Numbered from the stretch's first letter, positions 7,958 through 18,052 are shown. The stretch is 64,000 nucleotides of DNA from CAYRGQ01 sp964444885 (GCA_964444885.1 CAYUIZ010000003.1:1-64000), one strand, 5' to 3'. Translations and numbers: made by a program. Notes: generated from the sequence alone by a model not told the origin.

Positions 7958-10900
7958 ATGAAAATAGCTGAAGTATCAATAAAAAGACCCTCCATTGTCA
8001 TTGTCGTGTTTACGGCGCTGACCTTGCTGGGGATCATGAGTTATTTCTCACTGAACTACGAGCTACTGCCCAAGTTTGATACCGGGGTAGTGTCCGTGAC
8101 GACGATTTATCCGGGTGCATCGCCTAGTGAGATCGAAAATACGGTGACCAAGAAAATCGAAGATGCCGTGTCCTCGATGGAGAACATCAAAAAGCTTACG
8201 GCTACGTCTTTTGAAAGCCTTTCCATGGTCGTGATCGAACTTAACGTGGGAACGGATGAAGACTTGGCACTCAATGACGCGCAACGAAAGGTCAACGCCA
8301 TTTTGTCGGAACTGCCCGACGACGTGGAAGCGCCGTCATTGGCTAAATTCTCCCTAGACGACCTGCCTATCCTGACCCTTTCGGCTACGGCCGACATGGA
8401 TGGTACGGAGTTTTATGACCTGATGGATAAGCAGATTCAGCCGCTTCTTTCCCGGGTGAATGGTGTCGCGCAAGTGAACATCATTGGTGGGCAGGAGCGC
8501 GAGATTCAGGTCAACCTGAATGCAGCGAAACTCGAAGCGTACAACTTGTCACCGTTGATGGTGCAGCAGGCGATTCTGGTATCCAACCTCGATTTCCCGA
8601 CAGGAAGCGTTAAGACACAGAACCAGGACGTGTTGGTCCGTTTGTCCGGCAAGTACGGTTCTGTCGACGAACTTCGCAATTTGATCGTCACCACCGGCGC
8701 CAGCGGTGCGCCCGTACGCCTGCGTGATATCGCCGACGTGCAGGATACGCAGAAGGATGTTGAAAAAATCGCTCGTGTAGACCAGCAGAACGCGCTGATC
8801 CTGCAAGTGATGAAGCAGTCAGACGCCAACGCGGTGGAAGTAAGCAAGTTCGTGCGGGAGTATGCAGACCGTGCCGTTGCCGAAAACGCAAACGTCAATC
8901 TGCAGATCGCAGTCGCCAACGACAGCTCAATCTATACGCTTGAATCCGCTAACGCGGTAATATTCGACTTGTTCCTGGCTATCTTGCTGGTAGCGGTGGT
9001 CATGTTATTTTTCTTGCATAGCCTCCGGAATGCATTCATCGTTATGGTGGTGGTGCCCGTGTCGCTTATTGCGACGTTTATCGGTATCTCTTTGTTGGGG
9101 TATACGCTCAACTTGATGAGTTTGCTGGGCTTGTCCCTCGTCGTGGGTATCGTGGTCGATGACGCGATTGTGGTCATCGAGAACATCTACCGCCACATGG
9201 AGATGGGTAAGAACAAGGTGCGCGCAGCGTATGACGGAGCGAAGGAAATCGGCTTTACCGTCGTCTCGATTACCATGGTTATTGTCGTGGTCTTCGTGCC
9301 GATTGCGATCAGTACGGGTTTGGTGTCCGACATCCTGCGGCAGTTTAGTGTCGTCGTGGCTTTGGCTACCTTGTTTAGTTTGTTGGCATCGTTTACCATT
9401 ATTCCGTGGCTCACGTCGCGGTACGGTAAGCTCGACCGGGTAAAGGGCGACAATATATTCGGCCGTTTTATTCTTTGGTTTGAAAAGCAACTGCACCGGT
9501 TTACCGAATGGATAACGTCGTTGCTAAAATGGTCGCTCGACCACAAATTGGTGACACTGCTTGTTGTGGGTGCCTTGTTTGTATCTTCACTCATGTTAGT
9601 AGGTGCAGGCTATATTGGTGCTGAATTCTTCGCTGAGGGGGACCGGGGCGAGTTTATGGTGCAAATCGAAATGCCGAAAGACGCTTCCATCGAGAAAACC
9701 AACCAAATCACCATGCGTGCCGAGGAGCTGATGGCAGCTAAGCCGGAGGTGGTCACCATGATCACCACGGTGGGGCAGTCAAGCGATGGTTTTACGGCAC
9801 AGCTGGCGCCGGCATACAAATCGGAAATATCGGTTAAGCTTGTTGACAAAAGCGAGCGGCAGGACGACCTGAAGGTGTTTGCCGCCAAACTGAAAAGAGA
9901 ATTAGAGCCCGAATTGGTCGGTGCCAAAGTGAAAACCGTTCCGGTAGGGATGGTAGGTGGCGGGCAACAGTCGCCCGTGGAGATGGTCGTGATGGGTACG
10001 GACCTGGACAGCGTGTTGGCATTTGCTGACCGTGCACTCGCGTTATTGCGGGAGGTTCCGGGTACGACCGAGACGAAGCTGTCGGTAGAAAGCGGAAATC
10101 CCGAAATCACCGTGTCGGTAGACCGCGACAAGATGGCCACCTTGGGTCTCGGGTTGCAGACGGTGGGTATGACCATGCAGACGGCTTTCAACGGCAATAC
10201 GGATGGAAAATTCCGTGCCGGCGCTTACGAATACGATATCAACGTTCGGTTCGACGATTTCAACCGGCAGGATGTCGATGACGTGCGCAATTTGCTGTTT
10301 GTCAACGATCAGGGACAGCTCATCCGTTTGTCCCAGTTTGCGACAGTAGGCGAAAGCTCAGGACCGAGCCAGCTCGAGCGGCGCGATAAGAGCACGTCGG
10401 TGCGCGTGCAGTCGCAAACCATTGGCCGCCCCGCGAGTTCGATTGTGGCCGATTGGGAGGAGAAGCTAGCCGAAGTGAATCGCCCCGCGGGAATTAGCTA
10501 CGTGTGGGGTGGCGATATGGAGATGCAGTCCGAAGGTTTCGGGACGCTGGGTATTGCCTTATTGGCGTCTATCCTGCTGGTGTATTTTATCATGGTCGCG
10601 TTGTATGACAGCTTTGTGTATCCGTTTGTCGTCATGTTCTCCATCCCGCTGTCGGTGATTGGTGCCTTCCTGGCCCTGGGCTTGACAAACAATACGCTGA
10701 ACATATTCACGATCCTGGGGCTCATCATGCTCATTGGGTTGGTGGCCAAGAACGCGATTATCTTGGTCGACTTTACCAACCACCTGAAAGCTGAAGGAAA
10801 ATCGACGCGTGAGGCGCTAATCCTAGCGAACCAAGCGCGGCTTCGCCCGATTCTGATGACGACCATCGCCATGGTGTTCGGGATGCTTCCGATCGCAATC

Positions 10901-11128
10901 GCTACCGGTCCAAGCGCCGAGTGGAAAAACGGCTTGGCATGGGTAATTATCGGCGGATTGCTCAGTTCGCTCTTCCTGACGCTTATCGTGGTTCCGGTGA
11001 TGTACCAGATCATGGACAACATGTTGCGCCGGCTGGGACTGGACAAGAAAGGAACTCCGATTGAGGAGCTGATGGTAGAAGATTACGAACACATCGAAAT
11101 AAAAGAATACGAGAAACAGCATTTTTAG
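7958..11128 (+). CDS. AcrB-like RND (HAE1) multidrug efflux pump
   Basis: A 1056-residue proton-driven inner-membrane transporter. It shows the RND layout: one N-terminal helix (RPSIVIVVFTALTLLGIMS), a large periplasmic loop, six helices (about 335-560), a second periplasmic loop, then five more helices. The proton-relay Asp pair is visible in VVGIVVDDAIVVIEN, and the second half has GLVAKNAIILVDF. Length and motifs fit HAE1 drug exporters rather than heavy-metal CusA types. Substrates cannot be read from sequence. It is the last gene of the operon, followed 27 bases later by a terminator. Confidence 0.95.
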   Translation: MKIAEVSIKRPSIVIVVFTALTLLGIMSYFSLNYELLPKFDTGVVSVTTIYPGASPSEIENTVTKKIEDAVSSMENIKKLTATSFESLSMVVIELNVGTDEDLALNDAQRKVNAILSELPDDVEAPSLAKFSLDDLPILTLSATADMDGTEFYDLMDKQIQPLLSRVNGVAQVNIIGGQEREIQVNLNAAKLEAYNLSPLMVQQAILVSNLDFPTGSVKTQNQDVLVRLSGKYGSVDELRNLIVTTGASGAPVRLRDIADVQDTQKDVEKIARVDQQNALILQVMKQSDANAVEVSKFVREYADRAVAENANVNLQIAVANDSSIYTLESANAVIFDLFLAILLVAVVMLFFLHSLRNAFIVMVVVPVSLIATFIGISLLGYTLNLMSLLGLSLVVGIVVDDAIVVIENIYRHMEMGKNKVRAAYDGAKEIGFTVVSITMVIVVVFVPIAISTGLVSDILRQFSVVVALATLFSLLASFTIIPWLTSRYGKLDRVKGDNIFGRFILWFEKQLHRFTEWITSLLKWSLDHKLVTLLVVGALFVSSLMLVGAGYIGAEFFAEGDRGEFMVQIEMPKDASIEKTNQITMRAEELMAAKPEVVTMITTVGQSSDGFTAQLAPAYKSEISVKLVDKSERQDDLKVFAAKLKRELEPELVGAKVKTVPVGMVGGGQQSPVEMVVMGTDLDSVLAFADRALALLREVPGTTETKLSVESGNPEITVSVDRDKMATLGLGLQTVGMTMQTAFNGNTDGKFRAGAYEYDINVRFDDFNRQDVDDVRNLLFVNDQGQLIRLSQFATVGESSGPSQLERRDKSTSVRVQSQTIGRPASSIVADWEEKLAEVNRPAGISYVWGGDMEMQSEGFGTLGIALLASILLVYFIMVALYDSFVYPFVVMFSIPLSVIGAFLALGLTNNTLNIFTILGLIMLIGLVAKNAIILVDFTNHLKAEGKSTREALILANQARLRPILMTTIAMVFGMLPIAIATGPSAEWKNGLAWVIIGGLLSSLFLTLIVVPVMYQIMDNMLRRLGLDKKGTPIEELMVEDYEHIEIKEYEKQHF

Positions 11129-11155
11129 CGGTTTCCCAACCGAGTTAGTTAAATC

Positions 11156-11192
11156 AAAGCCGTCCTGACACCCCGTCAAGACGGCTTTTTTT
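11156..11192 (+). terminator. intrinsic terminator of the efflux operon
   Basis: AAAGCCGTC (11156-11164) pairs with GACGGCTTT (11180-11188), followed by a T tract to 11192. It ends the four-gene efflux transcript. Confidence 0.9.
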
Positions 11193-11412
11193 ATGCTGAT
11201 AAATTTGCAGAGGAAGGCGTGGTTTTTTGATAAATTTTTAAGTATATAACAAAATCCTGCTATATTGGCATCGGTTTCTGTGCAGGTAGCATTTTTAGCC
11301 AGGGGGGAAGCCGCACTTACCTATCAATTAGTAAACTTAAATTGCCGTAATGGGCATGTCCGGACGCAGGCTGTTGCAGTGCCCGAACTGCCGGTTTCAA
11401 CGCACAAACTGT

Positions 11413-12942
11413 ATGAGCGAGAAAAAGAAGACCTCCCTAACCGCCGTCATTGGCGCATCGTCGGCGGGCACAATGATCGAGTGGTATGACTTTTATATTT
11501 TTGGCAGTCTGGCCACAGTGATTGCCACCAAGTTTTTCCCGCAGGACAATCCGACGGCAGCTTTTCTAAGTACGCTGGCCACTTTTGCCGCCGGTTTTGT
11601 GGTACGTCCATTCGGCGCCCTGTTTTTTGGCCGGCTAGGCGATTTGATCGGGCGCAAATACACGTTTATGATGACGTTGCTGTTGATGGGCGGCGCTACA
11701 TTCCTAATCGGGTGCGTTCCGGGCTATGAGCAAATCGGATTTTTGGCTCCTTTGCTGGTCTTGTTGCTGCGGTTGCTGCAGGGATTGGCATTGGGTGGCG
11801 AGTACGGCGGGGCTGCGACGTATGTGGCGGAACATTCGCCCGAACACCGCCGAGGCTTCATGACCTCCTGGATACAGACCACCGCGACACTGGGACTCTT
11901 CGTGTCCCTGTTGGTGATCATGGGGACGCGCACGATGCTGAGCGCCGAGCAGTTTGATGACTGGGGATGGCGCATACCATTTTGGGTGTCCATACTGATG
12001 GTGTACATCTCGTATCTGATTCGCAAGAATATGGAAGAGTCGCCGCTGTTTGCCAAAGCTAAAGTGACCGGACAGATATCGAAGAATCCGCTCAAGGAAA
12101 GTTTCGGAAACAAACTCAACTTTAAATTCGTCCTGCTAGCCTTGTTCGGTGCGGTGATGGGGCAGGGCGTCGTCTGGTACACCGGGCAATTCTACGCGAT
12201 GAGCTTTATGGAAAAAACCATGAACATCGTCAAGGACCAAGTGGACGGGGTCATGCTGTTGGCGTTGCTGTTCGGTACGCCGTTCTTCTTGTTTTTTGGC
12301 TGGCTCAGCGACAAAATCGGGCGAAAATGGATTATGATGGCGGGAATGTTGGTAGCTGTGCTTTCCTACCGGCCGATTTATGAAAAGATGTATACCACCG
12401 TCGACGTCGCCCACAAACAGGAAATGGAGTCGGTCTCCACACGGCAACTGGCGGCCGGAGGCAATGGCGGCGCGCAGTCCGATTCGCTTTTCGTGACAAC
12501 GACGACGTTTTCAGACGGTACGGTCTGGAAAGAATCAACCGTCACCAGCTATAGCGACGCGGGCAGCACCGCGCGCGCCACGGTTTCGATCCACATCAAC
12601 GACCAAGATCGATGGACGCTGATTGGCTTGGTATTTATCCAAGTAATCTTTGTGACCATGGTGTACGGGCCTATTGCTGCGTTCCTGGTGGAAATGTTCC
12701 CGACCAAAATACGGTATACCTCGATGAGTTTGCCGTATCACATCGGCAATGGCGTGTTTGGTGGGTTGCTGCCGGCTGTCGCTACGTACCTGGTTATCAA
12801 CGCGCAAGAAAAGGGAGCGGAACGCTGGTATTTGGAAGGGTTGTGGTACCCTATTGGGGTAGCGGCCGTATGCTTTTTTATCGGCATTGTCTACCTGAGC
12901 GCCCGAAATATGCGCATGGCCGACAGGGATTTGGAACAATAA
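11413..12942 (+). CDS. MFS transporter, metabolite:H+ symporter (MHS/ProP-like) family
   Basis: A 509-residue, roughly 12-helix importer. MHS hallmarks are the N-terminal GASSAGTMIEWYDFYIFG segment, FVVRPFGALFFGRLGDLIGRK after helix 2, and LLQGLALGGEYGGAATYVAEHSP. A hydrophilic insertion of about 75 residues (Ser/Thr-rich, including TTTTFSDGTVWKE) separates helices 8 and 9. The frame opens at 11350, but alignment with the family favours ATG at 11413 (MSEKKKTS). Substrate (organic acid, betaine or proline type) is unknown. The small membrane protein 25 bases downstream probably shares the transcript. Confidence 0.88.
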   Translation: MSEKKKTSLTAVIGASSAGTMIEWYDFYIFGSLATVIATKFFPQDNPTAAFLSTLATFAAGFVVRPFGALFFGRLGDLIGRKYTFMMTLLLMGGATFLIGCVPGYEQIGFLAPLLVLLLRLLQGLALGGEYGGAATYVAEHSPEHRRGFMTSWIQTTATLGLFVSLLVIMGTRTMLSAEQFDDWGWRIPFWVSILMVYISYLIRKNMEESPLFAKAKVTGQISKNPLKESFGNKLNFKFVLLALFGAVMGQGVVWYTGQFYAMSFMEKTMNIVKDQVDGVMLLALLFGTPFFLFFGWLSDKIGRKWIMMAGMLVAVLSYRPIYEKMYTTVDVAHKQEMESVSTRQLAAGGNGGAQSDSLFVTTTTFSDGTVWKESTVTSYSDAGSTARATVSIHINDQDRWTLIGLVFIQVIFVTMVYGPIAAFLVEMFPTKIRYTSMSLPYHIGNGVFGGLLPAVATYLVINAQEKGAERWYLEGLWYPIGVAAVCFFIGIVYLSARNMRMADRDLEQ

Positions 12943-12967
12943 GATTAGGGATTTTAATCAATGCTGC

Positions 12968-13198
12968 ATGAATCTGTTAAAAAAATATTTGGGTATTGTT
13001 TGGTTGCTGATGGGCGTGGTGGTTTTCTACTACGGGGTGACGGTTTTCGGTTATCCTAAACTGGTGAGTGGCGACCAAGAAGACCTGGTGTTCGGGTTGA
13101 TTATTTGCTTTATCTTGCTCCCGATTATTGTGGGCGGGCTGTTCATCTTTGGATGGTACGCGTGGCAGGGTGAATACGACAGTCCGGAACGAAAGTAG
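12968..13198 (+). CDS. small membrane protein following the MHS transporter
   Basis: A 76-residue protein with two hydrophobic helices (about residues 8-27 and 42-66) and a charged tail (GEYDSPERK). It starts 25 bases after the transporter stop, implying co-transcription. Small proteins of this kind recur next to MHS transporters in Bacteroidota (recollection, not checked). A role as accessory or stabilising subunit is inference. Confidence 0.75.
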   Translation: MNLLKKYLGIVWLLMGVVVFYYGVTVFGYPKLVSGDQEDLVFGLIICFILLPIIVGGLFIFGWYAWQGEYDSPERK

Positions 13199-13350
13199 GC
13201 AGCCTGCCGGAGGCGGGTATCGATACCGGTGTTGAGCGCTTTTTGGGCTCAATAGACGTCCTTGTTGCGCGTCCCGTTTTGGCTCGGTTGGCTGCTGTGG
13301 GTCAGCGGATGCAATTTTTCAAGACGATCCGCAATTTGTTGCGGTTCTTG
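13199..13350. other. spacer with short palindrome
   Basis: No gene is supported. GGTATCGATACC (13216-13227) is a perfect 12-bp palindrome just after an imperfect CCTGCC/GGCGGG hairpin. No T tract is present, so it is not a clear terminator. Confidence 0.3.
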
Positions 13351-13381
13351 TTGCTTTTATCATCAATGTTAATTAACTTTG
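13351..13381 (+). promoter_or_regulatory. promoter of rpmE2
   Basis: TTG (13351-13353) and TAACTTTG (13374-13381) are spaced 20 bp apart, matching the -33/-7 pattern. The start would be near 13388, leaving a leader of about 74 bases before the L31 gene. Confidence 0.7.
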
Positions 13382-13461
13382 CACGCTTAAAATGGGTTGG
13401 CACGATATGGATTGGCCATGCTTATCCCGAGGCGTTAACACGGAATTAAAGTAACACGATA

Positions 13462-13710
13462 ATGAAAAAAGATTTGCATCCTTCAAATTACAGGTTAGTT
13501 GTTTTTAAGGATATGTCCAATGACTACGCGTTTGTCACCAAGTCATGCATTGAAACCTCAGAAACGATTGAGTGGGAAGACGGAAACGAATACCCCGTGG
13601 TGAAATTGGAAATTTCGCACACTTCGCACCCCTTCTACACCGGAAAGATGAAGCTGGTGGATACGGCCGGACGGATCGACAAGTTCCGCAGCCGTTACAA
13701 CCGCAAGTAA
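13462..13710 (+). CDS. rpmE2: 50S ribosomal protein L31 type B
   Basis: An 82-residue ribosomal protein of the large subunit. It is the zinc-free B form: the CxxC pairs of type A L31 are absent and there is only one cysteine. The N-terminal [17 protein letters not shown] and C-terminal [21 protein letters not shown] segments are diagnostic. In many bacteria the B form replaces the zinc form under zinc shortage, but here it may be the housekeeping copy. It is monocistronic with its own promoter and terminator. Confidence 0.95.
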   Translation: MKKDLHPSNYRLVVFKDMSNDYAFVTKSCIETSETIEWEDGNEYPVVKLEISHTSHPFYTGKMKLVDTAGRIDKFRSRYNRK

Positions 13711-13751
13711 GCAGCTGCGGCTTGTGGCGTAACACAATTAAAAGCTATATT

Positions 13752-13776
13752 AGTCCCGATTTTGTCGGGACTTTTT
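13752..13776 (+). terminator. intrinsic terminator of rpmE2
   Basis: AGTCCCGA (13752-13759) pairs with TCGGGACT (13765-13772) around a 5-nt loop, then a T run. The following TATTTTTG (13776-13783) also matches a -7 box and may serve the next gene at 13802. Confidence 0.9.
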
Positions 13777-13801
13777 ATTTTTGTAGCAATATGTTTTAAC
13801 G

Positions 13802-14998
13802 ATGCACATTGTCTCAGTTGACCATAGTGCCGAGCGGGCGAGGCTTTTGCCGCTGGTTTGGACGCGCCCGGTAGGCAACCTGCGGGTGGGCATCCTGACG
13901 ATCGCGGAGAAGTGGGCGAAGCGTTTCGGAACCGATTACTCGTTCCTGACGGCCGAACACCTTCGTCCTTTGTTTCCGTATACAGCGCAGCCAGACACTG
14001 GGGCGGTTTGCTTTGTCAGCGGAGGCGCTTGCCCGGACGATCCGCTTTGCGAAGCGGTAGCGGGCTTGCGGGCGGGCGAGGCATTGTGGTCGGCTGACCG
14101 GCTCATTGCGTTACGGGTGACCGGTGCCGACGTTAACAACATTCCGTGGGATAACCTGACCACCTTCCGCCCGCGCTACTTTGATGGTGAGGTCACGTGG
14201 ATCGACCGTTATGAAGATATCTTCACCAAGAACGGAAGCCAGATAGCGCTGGATTTCGAGTTGTTGACCCGCGGCAGAACATCTGCCACGCTTTCGGCCA
14301 CCAACGTGTTTTTGGGCGATCAGTTTTTTGCGGAGGAAGGCGCTACCGCGGAGTGCGCTACATTTAACAGCACCCGCGGGCCCATCTATTTGGGACGGCA
14401 TAGCGAGGTGTGGGAGGGAAGCCATATCCGGGGCGCCTTTGCGTTAGGCGAAGGGGCTCAAGTGAAGATGGGCACCCGCGTGTACAGTAACGTGTCGGTT
14501 GGTCCATACTGCCGCGTGGCCGGTGAGTTGAATACTTGCGTGCTTTGGGGGAACTCCTACAAAGGGCATGACGGTTATTTGGGCAGTTCCGTTATCGGCG
14601 AGTGGTGCAATTGGGGTGCCGACACCAATAACTCGAATCTTAAAAACAATTACGGGCCGGTACGTGTGTATGATTACGAGACGGCGGCCTATCGGGATAC
14701 GGGCTTGGTCTTTTGCGGTATTGCCATGGCCGACCATAGCAAGTGCGGGATTAATACCGCCTTCAACACCGGAACCGTGGTGGGCGTGGGGGCCAATGTA
14801 TTCGGTGCGGGCCAGCCGCCTAAGTTTGTGCCGGATTTCTCGTGGGTGTCCGGCGATTCGCAGGCCGTCCATCGCTTAGACCGTATGGTCGAAACGGCAA
14901 AAACCGTATGGGCGCAACGGCAATTGGAACTCGGACAGGCGACCGAGACGATGCTTCGCGATGTGTATGCATTGTCCGCTGCCCATCGGGACTTTTGA
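13802..14998 (+). CDS. GlmU-like sugar nucleotidyltransferase / left-handed beta-helix protein
   Basis: A 398-residue protein of the Bacteroidota family proposed as an alternative UDP-GlcNAc pyrophosphorylase/glucosamine-1-phosphate acetyltransferase. The N-terminal third (RARLLPLVWTRPVGNLRVG) replaces the usual GlmU nucleotide loop. The C-terminal half is a hexapeptide-repeat beta-helix (GPIYLGRHSEVWEGSHIRGA, ALGEGAQVKMG, CNWGADTNNSNLKNNYG). The likely role is UDP-GlcNAc supply for wall and LPS, by family inference. It ends 36 bases before tpiA and may be co-transcribed with it. Confidence 0.85.
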   Translation: MHIVSVDHSAERARLLPLVWTRPVGNLRVGILTIAEKWAKRFGTDYSFLTAEHLRPLFPYTAQPDTGAVCFVSGGACPDDPLCEAVAGLRAGEALWSADRLIALRVTGADVNNIPWDNLTTFRPRYFDGEVTWIDRYEDIFTKNGSQIALDFELLTRGRTSATLSATNVFLGDQFFAEEGATAECATFNSTRGPIYLGRHSEVWEGSHIRGAFALGEGAQVKMGTRVYSNVSVGPYCRVAGELNTCVLWGNSYKGHDGYLGSSVIGEWCNWGADTNNSNLKNNYGPVRVYDYETAAYRDTGLVFCGIAMADHSKCGINTAFNTGTVVGVGANVFGAGQPPKFVPDFSWVSGDSQAVHRLDRMVETAKTVWAQRQLELGQATETMLRDVYALSAAHRDF

Positions 14999-15034
14999 AT
15001 TTTTTAATACAGAACATACAAAGAACAACAAGTT

Positions 15035-15802
15035 ATGCGTAAGAAAATCGTAGCAGGAAACTGGAAAATGAACCTAGACTTCCAAGAAGGCGTCAGCCTG
15101 TTTTCCGAAATCGCCCATATGGCTAAGGATGAACTGACCGGCGACCAGCAGGTCATCGTGTGCAGCCCGTTCATCCACCTGCATAGCCTTGCTCAACTGG
15201 CAAAAGGCGGTGTCGTAGCCGTGGGAGCACAAAATATTGCCGACAAGGAATCCGGTGCCTACACGGGTGAGATAGCGGCCAAGCAAGCGAAGTCTACGGG
15301 TGCCGACTATGTTATTTTGGGACACTCCGAGCGTAGGGCGTATTACGGAGAAGACAACTATATCCTCTCCGTCAAGACGGATTTAGCGCTTAAAAATGGG
15401 CTGGTGCCAATTTTTTGTATCGGCGAAACACAGGACGAGCGGGAATCCGGCCGGTATTTCGAAGTGATCAAGACACAGCTCCGCGAAGGGGTGTTCCACC
15501 TTTCCAATGCTGATTTTTCTAACGTTATATTGGCATACGAGCCGGTCTGGGCGATTGGTACGGGTCTTACCGCCAGCCCTGAGCAGGCACAGGAGGTACA
15601 TCATTTCATCCGCCAGGCGATTGCTGACAAATACAACCAGGACATCGCTGACGCTACTTCCATCCTGTACGGGGGCAGTTGCAATCCGTCCAATGCGCCT
15701 GAATTGTTTGCCCAGGCAGATATTGACGGGGGATTGATCGGCGGGGCTTCGCTAAAATCCCGGGATTTGATCAATATTGCCAAAGTATTCAACCGGGGCT
15801 AG
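15035..15802 (+). CDS. tpiA: triosephosphate isomerase
   Basis: A 255-residue glycolytic TIM barrel interconverting dihydroxyacetone phosphate and glyceraldehyde-3-phosphate. Catalytic residues are Lys11 (GNWKMN), His97 (ILGHSERR) and Glu169 ([11 protein letters not shown]). The phosphate-binding GG is at [18 protein letters not shown]. It is followed after 36 bases by prmA, and then mpl, on the same strand. Confidence 0.97.
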   Translation: MRKKIVAGNWKMNLDFQEGVSLFSEIAHMAKDELTGDQQVIVCSPFIHLHSLAQLAKGGVVAVGAQNIADKESGAYTGEIAAKQAKSTGADYVILGHSERRAYYGEDNYILSVKTDLALKNGLVPIFCIGETQDERESGRYFEVIKTQLREGVFHLSNADFSNVILAYEPVWAIGTGLTASPEQAQEVHHFIRQAIADKYNQDIADATSILYGGSCNPSNAPELFAQADIDGGLIGGASLKSRDLINIAKVFNRG

Positions 15803-15838
15803 TGATGAGGTTCGTCACTACCCGAAACCAAAACAACG

Positions 15839-16678
15839 ATGAGGTATAGCCAAGTAGCATTTACATGCCGTGGCGGCCAGGGGTGGGAACAAGACCTGCT
15901 GATTGCCGACCTGGCCAGCTTGGGTTTTGAATCGTTCGAAGAACAAGAAACGGGTTTTTTGGCGTATATACCTGCGGCGCAGTACGATATGCAGGCCTTG
16001 GAAACACTGGTGCTTCACCAGCCAGCCGGGTTTGAGGTCGACTACGCCTACCAGGAAATTGAGCCCCAGAACTGGAATGCCGTGTGGGAAAGTAATTTTG
16101 ACCCCATAACCATCGGCGGCCAATGCCACGTGCGGGCGCTGTTCCATCCTGCGCGGCCGGCATTCCCTTACGAGATTGTCATCCACCCCAAGATGGCGTT
16201 CGGAACCGGACACCACCAGACCACGTCCATGATGGTAGAATACCTGCTCGAAGACGATTTCGAAGGAAAGCGGGTGCTGGATATGGGCAGCGGTACGGGG
16301 ATATTGGCGATCATGGCCATCAAGCGCGGTGCCCTGCACGCCGATGCGTATGACAACGATCCGGTTTGTGTTGACAGCGTGGTGGAAAATGCAACCCTCA
16401 ACGGCGTGGACGCGATACGCGCCAAGTGCGGATCCGAAGAACTGATAGCGGGGGAGACCTACGATGTTATTTTGGCCAACATCAACCGCAATATCCTGCT
16501 GATGCACCTACCGGCATATGCCGCGTCTTTGGATGCCGGCGGCATCTTGTATTTAAGCGGTTTCTACGCGGGCGAAGACCTAGAGATGCTGAATAGCAAA
16601 GCCAGCGATCTGGGTTTGGTGTTTGACACGGTCAAGCAGCAAGATAAGTGGGTAGCTGCACGCTATATAAAACAATAG
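15839..16678 (+). CDS. prmA: ribosomal protein L11 methyltransferase
   Basis: A 279-residue SAM-dependent methyltransferase that trimethylates ribosomal protein L11. An N-terminal L11-recognition domain (about 1-95) is joined to a Rossmann methyltransferase domain with FGTGHHQTT and motif I VLDMGSGTGILAI; the NxNxN-like VILANINRNILL completes the site. It lies between tpiA and mpl with short gaps (36 and 12 bases), consistent with one operon. Confidence 0.94.
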   Translation: MRYSQVAFTCRGGQGWEQDLLIADLASLGFESFEEQETGFLAYIPAAQYDMQALETLVLHQPAGFEVDYAYQEIEPQNWNAVWESNFDPITIGGQCHVRALFHPARPAFPYEIVIHPKMAFGTGHHQTTSMMVEYLLEDDFEGKRVLDMGSGTGILAIMAIKRGALHADAYDNDPVCVDSVVENATLNGVDAIRAKCGSEELIAGETYDVILANINRNILLMHLPAYAASLDAGGILYLSGFYAGEDLEMLNSKASDLGLVFDTVKQQDKWVAARYIKQ

Positions 16679-16690
16679 AAAACCAACGGT

Positions 16691-18052
16691 ATGCGCGTAC
16701 ATTTCATAGCTATCGGCGGGGCAATCATGCATAACTTGGCCATCGCATTGGACAAGAAGGGTTTTATTGTGACCGGTTCGGATGATCAGATCTATGAGCC
16801 GTCGCGTACCCACCTGAAAACGCATGGACTGATGCCCTCGGCACTGGGCTGGGACCCCGCACGCGTCACGGACGAGCTGGACGCGGTAATCTTGGGCAAG
16901 CAGGCCGATGCGGACAACCCCGAGCTGAAGCGCGCGCAGGAACTTGGCATCCGGATTTATTCGTACCCCGAGTTTATCTACGAGCAGGCACGGGAAAAAG
17001 TGCGGGTGGTGGTGAGCGGAAGTCATGGCAAAACGACGATAACAAGCATGATTATGCACGTATTGCAGCATGCCGGGCGCGATTTTGATTATTTGGTAGG
17101 CGCAAAGCTAGAAGGTTTTGACGCCATGGTCAAGCTGACCAAAGACGCGCCACTGATGATCATCGAGGGTGACGAATACCCGACCTCGGCCATCGACAAG
17201 CAACCTAAATTCTTGCACTATCATCCCAATATTGGCGTCATTAGCGGTGTGGCCTGGGATCATTTCGACGCATTCCCTACGTTTGAGAAATACATCGAGC
17301 AGTTCAAGCTTTTTATCCAATCCATTGAGCCCAAGGGCACGCTGGTGTTCAACCGCGAGGAAGAGGTGTTGCGCGAACTGGTGATGGCCGACCATTCGAA
17401 GATCAATAAGCACGGCTACAGCCGGCCGGCCTATACGATCAATAAAGGCATCACGTATATGCAAACCGGGACGAGCGAAGTGCCGCTGCAGGTATTCGGC
17501 AAGCATAACTTGTCTAATGTGGCGGCCGCATTTACCGTATGTGAGTGGCTGGGAATCAGCCGGGCATCCTTTTACGAGGCGATTACCAGCTATAAGAACG
17601 CCTCGAGGCGGCTGGAGTACGTCACCCGGCGTGGCGACAGCGTCGTGTATCAGGATTTCGTGCATACGCCGGCCAAACTCAAAGCGTCAATCCATGCGGT
17701 GAAGGAGCAGTTTGGCGACCGGGAGCTCGTAGCGCTGATCGAATTGCACGTACAGCTCAGTCTTAATTCCGAGTATCTCAATGAATACAGGGACTCGATG
17801 CAGGAGGCGGACTACCCCGTGGTGTTCATCGATGGGAAATCACTCAAACAGGTCAATACCGCACTAATCGGTCGTCAAGCGCTTTTGGAAGCGTTTAATT
17901 CCGATGAGCTACTGTACTTTACCGACTTGGAAGCACTGGAAAAATTCTTTGAAGGTATCGACCCTGCCGGAAAAAATCTACTGTTCATGAATTCGGGCGG
18001 CCACGACTCCATAAATGTATCAAAATTCATCGACAAATTTTTTTGGAGATGA
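16691..18052 (+). CDS. mpl: UDP-N-acetylmuramate:L-alanyl-gamma-D-glutamyl-meso-DAP ligase (Mpl)
   Basis: A 453-residue Mur-ligase family enzyme that attaches recycled tripeptide to UDP-MurNAc in the cytosol. The N-terminal Rossmann domain begins MRVHFIAIGGAIMHNLAIAL. The ATP loop is GSHGKTTITSMI (about residue 115), followed by IEGDEYPTSAID and the C-terminal FVHTPAKLKASI. It couples with ddh (44382) and dacB (22684) in diaminopimelate and wall turnover, though those genes are unlinked. It ends 97 bases before the XRE regulator. Confidence 0.93.
   Translation: MRVHFIAIGGAIMHNLAIALDKKGFIVTGSDDQIYEPSRTHLKTHGLMPSALGWDPARVTDELDAVILGKQADADNPELKRAQELGIRIYSYPEFIYEQAREKVRVVVSGSHGKTTITSMIMHVLQHAGRDFDYLVGAKLEGFDAMVKLTKDAPLMIIEGDEYPTSAIDKQPKFLHYHPNIGVISGVAWDHFDAFPTFEKYIEQFKLFIQSIEPKGTLVFNREEEVLRELVMADHSKINKHGYSRPAYTINKGITYMQTGTSEVPLQVFGKHNLSNVAAAFTVCEWLGISRASFYEAITSYKNASRRLEYVTRRGDSVVYQDFVHTPAKLKASIHAVKEQFGDRELVALIELHVQLSLNSEYLNEYRDSMQEADYPVVFIDGKSLKQVNTALIGRQALLEAFNSDELLYFTDLEALEKFFEGIDPAGKNLLFMNSGGHDSINVSKFIDKFFWR

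Noticed and set aside
9005..9496. 163-codon minus-strand frame opposite the RND pump
   Set aside because: Its His/Asp/Asn-rich text is typical of antisense to membrane helices.
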